Below are positions 1 to 5,052 of a stretch of 5,052 bases of DNA, piece by piece. A model generated the notes under the pieces. That model ran no database searches and was not told where the DNA came from. It worked only from the letters and a program-made list of their open reading frames with translations. The stretch spans positions 1-5,052 of the forward strand of contig CAMLEL010000220.1 of assembly GCA_946478935.1 (NCBI GenBank), read 5' to 3'. The position numbers and the translations under genes were made by a program. Position 1 is the first letter of the stretch. Each line of letters begins with the position of its first letter. The stretch is from an uncultured Armatimonadota bacterium (GTDB lineage: Bacteria; Armatimonadota; Fimbriimonadia; Fimbriimonadales; Fimbriimonadaceae).

Positions 1-58
1 GCCTCAGGACTGGAGTTTCAGGAGGCGCAAGGCTTGGCGGCATGGATCGTCCTGAGGC
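1..58. repeat. 10-bp perfect inverted repeat enclosing 38 bp, at window edge
   Basis: Bases 1-10 (gcctcaggac) are the exact reverse complement of bases 49-58 (gtcctgaggc). The left arm begins at the first base of the window, so the repeat may extend further left. The next inner pair (11 and 48) does not match. The enclosed 38 bp is GC-rich and contains no clear second stem. The layout would fit the end of a dispersed palindromic element or a structured RNA tail of an upstream gene. A reading frame through it ends at a TAA at 70-72, so the tail of an upstream coding region is also possible. The inverted repeat is seen directly; its nature is not determined. Confidence 0.5.
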
Positions 59-82
59 AAAAAATAACCTAATACGACTTCT

Positions 83-976
83 ATGCTTGGCAATCCCCCA
101 ACTTTTAAGGAACTGGAAACGAAATTGAGGACCGATGATCCTGAAAGAGTCCTTGAAGAACTTAGACGCGCCGCAGAAGAAGGCGACGACTGGCTTCAGG
201 CACTTTTCGGAGCGTATCGAATCGTCGGAAACCTAACTTCGGCCCAGGCTCTTTATGCAGCAAATTCGGATCGAATTGAAGCTAATCCTGTACTTGCCTA
301 TGAGATGGCACTAGTAAGCTCTGGTATGTCCATCCCTGCGTTTGCAGATTATATATTAAAGTGCATTATTAAGTGGCCTAATGACAAGCACTTCATGGCT
401 TTATTTTTGAACTATCAGGCAATTTACTTTCCTCACGAGCTGATGTGTTCGAAAGAAGCTGAACCACATAGCCCTTCGCGCATTGCCCTCATCCAAGATC
501 TAGCAGTGCAATCTCTGATGTATGGCTCCTTTGGAAAGTTTGTACAGATGGCTGACCTTGTGGTCCAGGCATATTTAGACCAAGAGTGGACGGCTTACCT
601 TAATATGGCAACTATGCGAACACGACTAATCGAGTTCGCATCAATTAAGCTTAATGATTCACAAGAGCACTTGAGCAGGGCTAGCGAGGAAGAAAAGCTT
701 TTCTTTGCAATTATATACGCACGTGACAGTAAGCTTGAGCATGCACGGAGATATATTGAGGCGATCAATTCCAAGTCTTTGTACTGGACTGACCGGTTTC
801 TTACCGTAATTGTTCTGAATAAGATTAGGTCCGCTCGTAACAGTCGGGAACTTATCTTGGCGTATTGTGAGAGTCGAAAGCCCACTCCATACGGCTGGCA
901 GTTATGCTGGTCGATTGCTGCCGATAGTGGAGACAGCACCTTGCTAAAGTATCTTGACGACTTGGCTAGCCGCTAA
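83..976 (+). CDS. Hypothetical protein, probably all-helical, AT-richer than neighbours
   Basis: I do not recognise this 297-residue protein. The ATG at 83 is the first start after an in-frame TAA at 65-67, and no Shine-Dalgarno sequence precedes it. A TAATAC hexamer at 70-75 ends seven bases before the ATG and could be a -10 of a leaderless transcript, but no good -35 is seen. The protein has no signal peptide or long membrane segment. It is rich in Ala, Leu and Glu and looks like a run of amphipathic helices: an acidic N-terminal helical stretch at about residues 17-45, then helices carrying Ala and Tyr at small positions, as in TPR-like or other solenoid proteins. No catalytic motif is visible. 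Its codons use many A/T third positions and its GC is visibly lower than that of the genes from 1465 onward, which hints at different ancestry. It stands alone, followed by almost 500 bp without a clear gene. The long open frame makes it a likely real gene; function unknown. Confidence 0.72.
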   Translation: MLGNPPTFKELETKLRTDDPERVLEELRRAAEEGDDWLQALFGAYRIVGNLTSAQALYAANSDRIEANPVLAYEMALVSSGMSIPAFADYILKCIIKWPNDKHFMALFLNYQAIYFPHELMCSKEAEPHSPSRIALIQDLAVQSLMYGSFGKFVQMADLVVQAYLDQEWTAYLNMATMRTRLIEFASIKLNDSQEHLSRASEEEKLFFAIIYARDSKLEHARRYIEAINSKSLYWTDRFLTVIVLNKIRSARNSRELILAYCESRKPTPYGWQLCWSIAADSGDSTLLKYLDDLASR

Positions 977-1178
977 TTCAGCCGTTCGGACAGCCTCGGA
1001 CTTTGGCTCCTTGGGACGAAGTATGCTGCCTTTAGACGGCCCTAATGTCGCAATCCGCCAGCTCAGTCCTGACTCTTGACCAGGAAACTCAAAGACAGAC
1101 ATATTACACCTGCGCCCCTGAATCCACCGAGGGTTTGGCGGTGAGTGCGTCTTCCGGACCGGTACTTGATGGAGAGTA

Positions 1179-1195
1179 GGACGGCTTTGCCGTTC
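1179..1195. repeat. Short stem-loop in the gene-poor stretch
   Basis: Bases 1179-1185 (ggacggc) pair with 1189-1195 (gccgttc) around a three-base ttt loop. Six pairs are Watson-Crick and one is G-T. No T-run follows, so this is not a normal intrinsic terminator. It may be chance. Confidence 0.3.
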
Positions 1196-1450
1196 CGAAG
1201 ATCGAATGAGGGCGCATTTCAAGGAAAGGAAGGCGATACGTGCTCGAACGGCTTCCGTCATTTTCCAAAGTACTGTAGAAAGGTATCGAGTTTGGCAAGA
1301 GCTGATTTCTGCAACCTGCTGCTTGACACAGCTCTGGCGAGCTTTGCCCGTTTCTAAATAATCGACGGAAGGACCTTTTGCAGTTAAATGGTTTCGTCAG
1401 ACGGTGCCTATGATGCCGGAAGAGCGCATCAGTTACGTTATTTTGAAAGG

Positions 1451-1464
1451 CATTTGTTCAAATG
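1451..1464 (-). terminator. Palindrome directly after the acyltransferase stop, possible weak terminator
   Basis: The sequence catttg tt caaatg is a perfect 6-bp inverted repeat that begins at the base after the acyltransferase stop codon (TAA on the minus strand at 1467-1465). Its position suits transcript ending. The stem is AT-rich and the bases after it on the minus strand hold no long U-run, so it would be a weak terminator. The palindrome is certain; the role is a guess. Confidence 0.25.
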
Positions 1465-2706
1465 TTAGCTAGTTGGGACTTTGGGGTCGGGGCGCGCCAA
1501 CTCATCGAGCAATGCCTGAACCGACTCTTCTACCTGCTCCGTGACCGAGGCGACGGTCGCACGTTTGTCGTTTGAGTACTCGACTTCAAACTCAGCGAGA
1601 GAAATGGGATTTCCCAATCGAACGTGCGCCTTTTGCCGACCACGAATCTGCACCGAGCCCAGCACTTCCTTCTCCATCCGCACCAGCAAATGCACCATAC
1701 GTTCCGGGCTCGGGTTCGACGCGACGTAACCGTCATAGACTGCGATCCAGTTTGAAAGCCGGTCTAATTCGTGCAGCGCCGGCTGCATGTGATTCCTGGC
1801 CTCTTCCCAGAGTCGATAATCATAATCCGTCTTGGCTCCCGATGGGTCCTCGGTGACACGATGGACGGCGTTGATTACGGAACGCATCTGCTCTGCCAAG
1901 GTGCCGTCCTTGAGCGAGACCTTGGCAATCTGCGCAGCCCGGTCCAGTTGGGTTCGCTTGATCACATCCATGCGGTCCCCAAGCGAAGCCTCCGAAGGTA
2001 ACTTGAGTTCGTACTGCGATTCCAATTTGGCGACCACCCGCTCGCCTACGCGCCGTATACGGTCGTAGTTGGTGTCTGAACTGGCGACCTTCAGGCCGAC
2101 GGCGCGCTCGAGTCTTTCAATGGCATCGGCGATTTCCCGAGTCATGTCTTGGGTGAATGTATAGCGGACTGCCACTGGCAATAGCCGGACGTCCACGCTG
2201 GGATCGGTCCTTCGAGCTTCCTCAAAGCCCCAAAAGGCAAGTTGGACAACCCCTGTCTGGAATGGCAGGAGGGAGTCATTTTGGCTGTAGACCTCGCCCT
2301 CAGGAAAGATGACGACCTTGCTGCCTTTGGCTGCGATCAGTTCCCTGGTTTTAGAAAAGGAAGCACGATCGAGAGACCCCCGAACCAGGGAGTACGCACC
2401 TAACCTCTGAATGACCCAACCCCACAATCCGCCGACGTGGTTGAACGCTTCTCGACAGGCCACATAGTGGAACGCTCCGCCCGTCTTGGCGCTCAAATCG
2501 AAGAGGATCGCGGGCTCGGTGTTGGTGGGGTGGTTGGGCATCAAGACCAACCGTTCATCCTTCAGAGATCGCAACAGATCGAGATCGGAAACGGGAATGT
2601 CAACTCCGTCGACTTGGCGGGCATTCAAAACATACGGAAGGCAGAATTTTGCCAGAGCATGTACGAACCCATTTGGCTTGGGCGGTTTAAAGTCTTGCTT
2701 TGGCAC
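1465..2706 (-). CDS. PlsC-type lysophospholipid/glycerol-phosphate acyltransferase family protein
   Basis: This 413-residue protein carries the acyltransferase blocks of the PlsC/LPLAT family, which move an acyl chain from acyl-ACP or acyl-CoA to a lysophospholipid or similar acceptor at the inner face of the membrane. Block I is NHPTNTE at residues 58-64, so the catalytic pair is H59 and E64 (HX4E), not the usual HX4D. Block II is GAYSLVR at 103-109. Block III is FPEG at 134-137, which binds the acceptor phosphate. Block IV is LLPVAVRY at about 178-185. No strong membrane helix is seen, so association is probably peripheral. Residues from about 190 to the end form a long, charged, probably helical tail not found in short PlsC proteins of about 240 residues, and I cannot assign its role. 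The start is GTG at 2706: an in-frame TAA lies at 2718-2716, and the next in-frame Met (56) falls inside the conserved core. The gene is divergent from the MgtC gene. The true acceptor is unknown. Confidence 0.92.
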   Translation of the reverse strand: MPKQDFKPPKPNGFVHALAKFCLPYVLNARQVDGVDIPVSDLDLLRSLKDERLVLMPNHPTNTEPAILFDLSAKTGGAFHYVACREAFNHVGGLWGWVIQRLGAYSLVRGSLDRASFSKTRELIAAKGSKVVIFPEGEVYSQNDSLLPFQTGVVQLAFWGFEEARRTDPSVDVRLLPVAVRYTFTQDMTREIADAIERLERAVGLKVASSDTNYDRIRRVGERVVAKLESQYELKLPSEASLGDRMDVIKRTQLDRAAQIAKVSLKDGTLAEQMRSVINAVHRVTEDPSGAKTDYDYRLWEEARNHMQPALHELDRLSNWIAVYDGYVASNPSPERMVHLLVRMEKEVLGSVQIRGRQKAHVRLGNPISLAEFEVEYSNDKRATVASVTEQVEESVQALLDELARPDPKVPTS

Positions 2707-2712
2707 ATATCG

Positions 2713-2741
2713 ATCTTAGCGGGATATGAGGCATCATTCAA
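2713..2741 (-). promoter_or_regulatory. Candidate sigma-70-type promoter for the acyltransferase, giving a leaderless mRNA
   Basis: On the minus strand, TTGAAT (2741-2736) is followed by a 17-base spacer and TAAGAT (2718-2713). Each hexamer matches the TTGACA and TATAAT consensus at four of six positions, and 17 is the ideal spacing. The -10 ends six bases before the GTG at 2706, so transcription would start at or next to the start codon. The promoter covers the MgtC start codon (2726-2728), so the two genes cannot be controlled independently at this point. Predicted from sequence only. Confidence 0.5.
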
Positions 2742-3403
2742 GGGTGCCCGGGCTAACCGACCAAGAATTATCGCTGACGCTTTCCATGCTGCTGAAGCTC
2801 GGCGTGGGCACGATCTTGGCGGGAATTATTGGCTTGGAGCGAGAGTTGCGGGATCATCCCGCAGGCATCCGGACTCACATCCTCCTTATCGTCGGCGCTA
2901 TTTTGTACGCCGAGGTCAGCAAAGGTTATAGCGCGGGTGATCCCACCCGTGTCACGGCGCAGATCGTCACCGGCGTGGGGTTCCTTTGTGCGGGAACGAT
3001 CTTGCGCACTGGCACGGATGTCAAGGGACTAACCACCGCAGCAAGCCTATGGGCAACCTCCGCGATTGGGGTGGCCGTCAGCCTGGGTGGCGCATTCATG
3101 GCAGTGGCGATCGTCGCGACATTTCTGGCTCTGGTCACACTCCACGTGGTAGCAAAGATCGAAAAGAAATACATGCCGATGAGCCAAACCCACAGCTTGA
3201 GTTTGACGTTGGAACGGGCGGACCACTTGGTGGATGTCCTTGCCCAAATTCACCAAAAGCCGGGCTCGATGGTGAAGGGAGTCGCCGTGATGTCGAAGGA
3301 ACCTGAGTGCAAAGTGGAACTTAAGGTCCGGGGCGAATCCCAGGATATCGTGACTGAACTTCTTGCCTTGAAAGGTGTGCGGAACGCTTCAATCCAGAAA
3401 TGA
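2726..3403 (+). CDS. MgtC/SapB family membrane protein
   Basis: This 225-residue protein has the MgtC/SapB domain in its N-terminal two thirds and a soluble tail. Signature blocks are GLERELRDHPAGIRTH at residues 36-51, DPTRVTAQIVTGVGFLCAG at 72-90 and KGLTTAASLWATSAIG at 100-115. Four or five hydrophobic segments can be seen: about 22-37, 52-63, 79-93, 106-120 and 122-143. The usual small residue in GFLGAG is Cys88 here. Residues about 155-225 look like the ACT-type regulatory domain found at the C-terminus of MgtC proteins. Family members sit in the inner membrane; Salmonella MgtC matters for growth in low magnesium and in macrophages and inhibits the F-type ATP synthase, but most members have no proven role, and transport by this one is not shown. 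The ATG at 2726 follows an in-frame TAG at 2717-2719. GTG at 2744 or ATG at 2786 (residue 21, just before the first membrane segment) are alternative starts. It overlaps the next gene by ATGA. Confidence 0.93.
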   Translation: MRHHSRVPGLTDQELSLTLSMLLKLGVGTILAGIIGLERELRDHPAGIRTHILLIVGAILYAEVSKGYSAGDPTRVTAQIVTGVGFLCAGTILRTGTDVKGLTTAASLWATSAIGVAVSLGGAFMAVAIVATFLALVTLHVVAKIEKKYMPMSQTHSLSLTLERADHLVDVLAQIHQKPGSMVKGVAVMSKEPECKVELKVRGESQDIVTELLALKGVRNASIQK

Positions 3404-3861
3404 ACTTCGACATCGATCATCGCGCCATAGCCGTGAAGCTGTTTCACCGCTGCTGGGAAATCCTGGACGCCTTGCCGTTGGAAGGTCCGAGGGAAGGTCC
3501 TGTGACTTCAAGCGCCCACACCGATGAATTGGAGCGGGCGGCCTTTGCCTCGCTTTACCACTGGTCGCAAATCGGAGACGCGAAGAACATCGCGATCGGC
3601 GAATGGATGATTGCCCATATGTACCGAGTTCTCGGCCAGTACAAAGAGGCTGAGCGCTTTGCACAAAAGGTCATTGACCACTGTGAGAAGAATGGGCTTC
3701 GCGACTTCTATCTGGCCTATGGCTATTTGGAAATGGCCCGGATCAAGAAGGCGTTGGGACAGCCGATGGAAGATTGGCTTACAAAGGCAAAGTCCATTGA
3801 GATCCCGGATGAGGAAGACCGCTTGATCTTCGAGAAGGATTTGGCAAAGAACGGCTGGTAA
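3400..3861 (+). CDS. Conserved-looking hypothetical helical protein with a TPR-like repeat
   Basis: This 153-residue soluble protein has no signal peptide or membrane segment. Residues about 42-62 (ELERAAFASLYHWSQIGD), 63-97 (GEWMIAHMYRVLGQYKEAERF) and 102-123 (FYLAYGYLEMARIKKALGQ) look like successive paired helices. The middle one fits the TPR pattern, with Gly and Ala at the small positions and a Tyr before KEAERFA. Proteins with the same YHW / GEW / LGQ layout and similar length recur in bacterial genomes as uncharacterised proteins, as far as I can recall; I cannot name a function. No catalytic motif is visible. The start overlaps the stop of the MgtC gene as ATGA (3400-3403), and no strong ribosome site precedes it, so translation is probably coupled to MgtC. 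That makes a partner or accessory role for MgtC possible, though unproven. The C-terminal 30 residues are charged and acidic. Confidence 0.87.
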   Translation: MNFDIDHRAIAVKLFHRCWEILDALPLEGPREGPVTSSAHTDELERAAFASLYHWSQIGDAKNIAIGEWMIAHMYRVLGQYKEAERFAQKVIDHCEKNGLRDFYLAYGYLEMARIKKALGQPMEDWLTKAKSIEIPDEEDRLIFEKDLAKNGW

Positions 3862-3912
3862 CCAAAGACCGTCTGCGCGGCGTGTCAAAGAGCGTACACT
3901 TGACCCCGATCC
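3862..3912 (+). promoter_or_regulatory. Gap before the UbiD gene with a weak -10-like hexamer
   Basis: The 51-bp gap has no terminator hairpin and no Shine-Dalgarno sequence before the ATG. TACACT at 3895-3900 resembles a -10 element, 12 bases before the start, but the bases 17 upstream (tctgcg) are a poor -35. The UbiD gene may be read through from the MgtC operon, from this weak promoter, or both. Confidence 0.2.
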
Positions 3913-5052
3913 ATGGCGTACCGCGACTTCCAGCATTTTCTCGATATTCTCGAATCCAAAGGCGAAATCAAGCGTATCACGGAGCCCATCAGCCCTTACC
4001 TGGAGATCACGGAGGTCGCCGATAGGGTGATGAAGTCGGGCGGACCGGCGCTGCTGTTTGAAAACGTGGTCGGACGGGCGCACCGGCTGGGCACCCCAAA
4101 CCCACGTAGCGCGATCATGGGAGAGCCGTCGATCCATGCGGCAGGTTCGGCGGACCCCTCACCCCCGGCCCCTCTCCCCGCAAGCGAGGCGAGGGGAGGC
4201 GTTCGATACGACTTTCCGGTCGCCATCAACACCATGGGCACGCGGAAGCGCATGAGCATGGCGCTGAGCTGCGAGGACTTTGAGGAGCATGCCGAGCGGA
4301 TCGCCCATCTGCTCAAACCGGACGTTCCGAAGGGTTTGATCGACAAGGCGCGATTCGGAATAGACCTTTTAAAGGAGGTCAAGCCCACCCAGCCCAAGGA
4401 GGTCGGGAGCGGGATTTGCCAGGAGATTGTCATGCAGGGGGACGAAATTGACCTAACCAAGCTGCCGATCCTCACCTGCTGGCCGGAGGACGGGGGCCCG
4501 TTTATCACACTTCCGCTGGTCTTCACCCACGACCCCAACACTGGCAAAAGGAATGTCGGTATGTACCGAGTCCAACTCTATGACCGAAACACCTGCGGGA
4601 TGCATTGGCAGATGCATAAGACGGGGATGCGGCAGATGGAGGATGCGGGCGCTAAGGGGCAGAACCTGGAGGTCTGCGTGTGCCTCGGCGGCGACCCGGC
4701 CTACAACTTCGCTGCGATATCGCCCCTGCCGCCGGGGATTGACGAGATGCTCTTCGCGGGCTTCCTCCGGCGCGAGAATGTGCGGATGGTCAAGGCGAAG
4801 ACCGTGGACGTGATGGTCCCCGCCGACTGCGAGATGGTGATCGAGGGTTACGTTGACCCCAGTGAGCGGAGGCTGGAAGGGCCGTTTGGCGACCATACGG
4901 GCTACTACTCGCTGGCGTACGACTTCCCGGTGCTTCACGTTACTGCGGTGACGATGCGCAAGAAGGCGGTCTACCCCGCGACGATCGTGGGCCAGCCGCC
5001 GATGGAGGATGGTTGGATGGGGAAGGCGGTCGAGCGGATCTTCTTCCCGATG
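3913..5052 (+). CDS. ubiD: UbiD family decarboxylase, 3' end cut by window, with an N-terminal insert
   Basis: The 380 codons present run open to the window end; the family is usually near 490 residues, so roughly the last 150 are missing. UbiD enzymes use prenylated FMN and a divalent metal to decarboxylate 4-hydroxybenzoate-type or other aromatic/unsaturated acids. From the ATG the protein follows E. coli UbiD closely: GEIKRITEPISPYLEITEVADR at 17-38 (key residues LEITE), GGPALLFEN at 43-51, TCWPEDGGPFIT near 190-201. Expected active-site residues are present: N214, H235 and E278 as metal/prFMN ligands, R219 in NVGMYR, E322 and D327 in EGPFGDHTGYY. N214 matches E. coli N175, an offset of about 39 explained by an insert at about residues 56-98 that includes a REP-like repeat. 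The start is supported by the family alignment; there is no SD. Substrate is uncertain: ubiquinone UbiD, a menaquinone-pathway decarboxylase of the MqnL kind, or another aromatic-acid decarboxylase. A UbiX-type prFMN synthase would be needed elsewhere. Confidence 0.95.
   Translation, partial: MAYRDFQHFLDILESKGEIKRITEPISPYLEITEVADRVMKSGGPALLFENVVGRAHRLGTPNPRSAIMGEPSIHAAGSADPSPPAPLPASEARGGVRYDFPVAINTMGTRKRMSMALSCEDFEEHAERIAHLLKPDVPKGLIDKARFGIDLLKEVKPTQPKEVGSGICQEIVMQGDEIDLTKLPILTCWPEDGGPFITLPLVFTHDPNTGKRNVGMYRVQLYDRNTCGMHWQMHKTGMRQMEDAGAKGQNLEVCVCLGGDPAYNFAAISPLPPGIDEMLFAGFLRRENVRMVKAKTVDVMVPADCEMVIEGYVDPSERRLEGPFGDHTGYYSLAYDFPVLHVTAVTMRKKAVYPATIVGQPPMEDGWMGKAVERIFFPM
4151..4200 (+). repeat. 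REP-like GC-rich palindromic element inserted in frame in the UbiD gene
   Basis: A C-rich left half (cccctcacccccggcccc) is followed by an imperfect hairpin: 4171-4181 (cctctccccgc) pairs with 4189-4199 (gcgaggggagg) around a 7-base loop, with nine Watson-Crick pairs, one G-T pair and one mismatch. In one forward frame it reads TPHPRPLSPQARRGE, the well-known nonsense peptide of a dispersed intergenic repeat found in many bacterial genomes. In the UbiD frame it gives DPSPPAPLPASEARGG (residues 81-96), which has no counterpart in UbiD. The pentamer gttcg occurs on both sides (4145-4149 and 4201-4205), possibly a short duplication but perhaps chance. Confidence 0.7.

Larger units (their letters stand above)
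977..1464. other. Gene-poor intergenic stretch of about 490 bp with small inverted repeats
   Basis: No convincing gene is visible here. Several short frames are open on both strands and overlap one another, none with a recognisable protein. The least bad is a 51-codon plus-strand frame from the ATG at 1206 to the TAA at 1359-1361, ending in LWRALPVSK. It has mixed codon use, no clear ribosome site and no known family, so I do not call it a gene. Small hairpins include 1179-1195 (listed separately), agctc/gagct at 1330-1343, and tgatgc/gcatca at 1411-1431 with a 9-base loop. None is followed by a proper T-run. The stretch may be a decayed gene or the edge of an insertion that brought in the AT-richer gene to its left; the sequence alone does not decide. 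Confidence 0.5.

Noticed and set aside
595..1298. Minus-strand frames at 595-939, 944-1261 and 1104-1298
   Set aside because: The first is opposite the 297-codon gene. The other two overlap each other in the gene-poor stretch and show no protein family or coding signal.
1206..1361. A 51-codon plus-strand ORF starting MRAHFKERK
   Set aside because: No ribosome site, mixed codon use, no known family and competing frames in the same stretch. It could be a remnant but cannot be supported as a gene.
1411..1431. tgatgc/gcatca hairpin as a terminator
   Set aside because: Only six base pairs with a 9-base loop and no direct T-run; likely chance.
2437..2931. A 164-codon plus-strand frame across the acyltransferase and MgtC starts
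   Set aside because: It overlaps two recognised genes in other frames and its product has no recognisable motif.
4151..4200. Hairpin in the UbiD gene as an intrinsic terminator or proof of a pseudogene
   Set aside because: No T-run follows, the frame stays open through it, and the downstream active-site residues are intact.
3508..4938. Long minus-strand open frames at 3508-4137, 3996-4547 and 4453-4938
   Set aside because: They lie opposite the helical protein and the UbiD gene, which have clear family matches or coupled starts. The minus-strand products show no known domain and are shadows of GC-rich codons.

Overview
The window reads as a piece of bacterial chromosome of moderate to fairly high GC. 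It holds four convincing protein genes, one AT-richer unrecognised gene, and one gene-poor stretch. The species cannot be named from the sequence. The UbiD homologue, MgtC/SapB protein and lysophospholipid-type acyltransferase are ordinary bacterial housekeeping or envelope genes. None of the five starts has a strong Shine-Dalgarno sequence, which suggests a lineage that relies partly on leaderless or non-SD initiation.

Layout. Positions 1-58 are bounded by a perfect 10-bp inverted repeat whose left arm sits on the window edge. A 297-codon gene of unknown function (83-976, plus) follows and is clearly poorer in GC than the rest. Positions 977-1464 contain no convincing gene, only small inverted repeats and a doubtful 51-codon ORF. 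A PlsC-type acyltransferase (1465-2706, minus, GTG start) is divergent from an MgtC/SapB membrane protein (2726-3403, plus), with only 19 bp between the start codons. A good -35/-10 pair for the acyltransferase lies across the MgtC start codon, with the -10 six bases before the GTG, as expected for a leaderless mRNA. The MgtC gene overlaps by ATGA a 153-codon helical, TPR-like protein gene (3400-3861). After 51 bp comes a UbiD-family decarboxylase (3913 to the window end, 3' end missing).

The genes do not form one obvious pathway. MgtC and the helical protein are probably co-translated. The acyltransferase and MgtC share a compact divergent control region and both act at the membrane. The UbiD homologue probably serves quinone biosynthesis (ubiquinone or futalosine-type menaquinone) and may be read from the MgtC operon or its own promoter.

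The most striking feature is in the UbiD gene. About 42 extra residues interrupt the N-terminal part, and their second half is encoded by a GC-rich palindromic REP-like element of the dispersed intergenic kind that reads TPHPRPLSPQ in another frame. The reading frame stays open and all recognisable catalytic residues downstream are kept, so the protein appears to have absorbed a repeat element without being destroyed. I saw no clear new defence system, CRISPR array, transposase or RNA gene.
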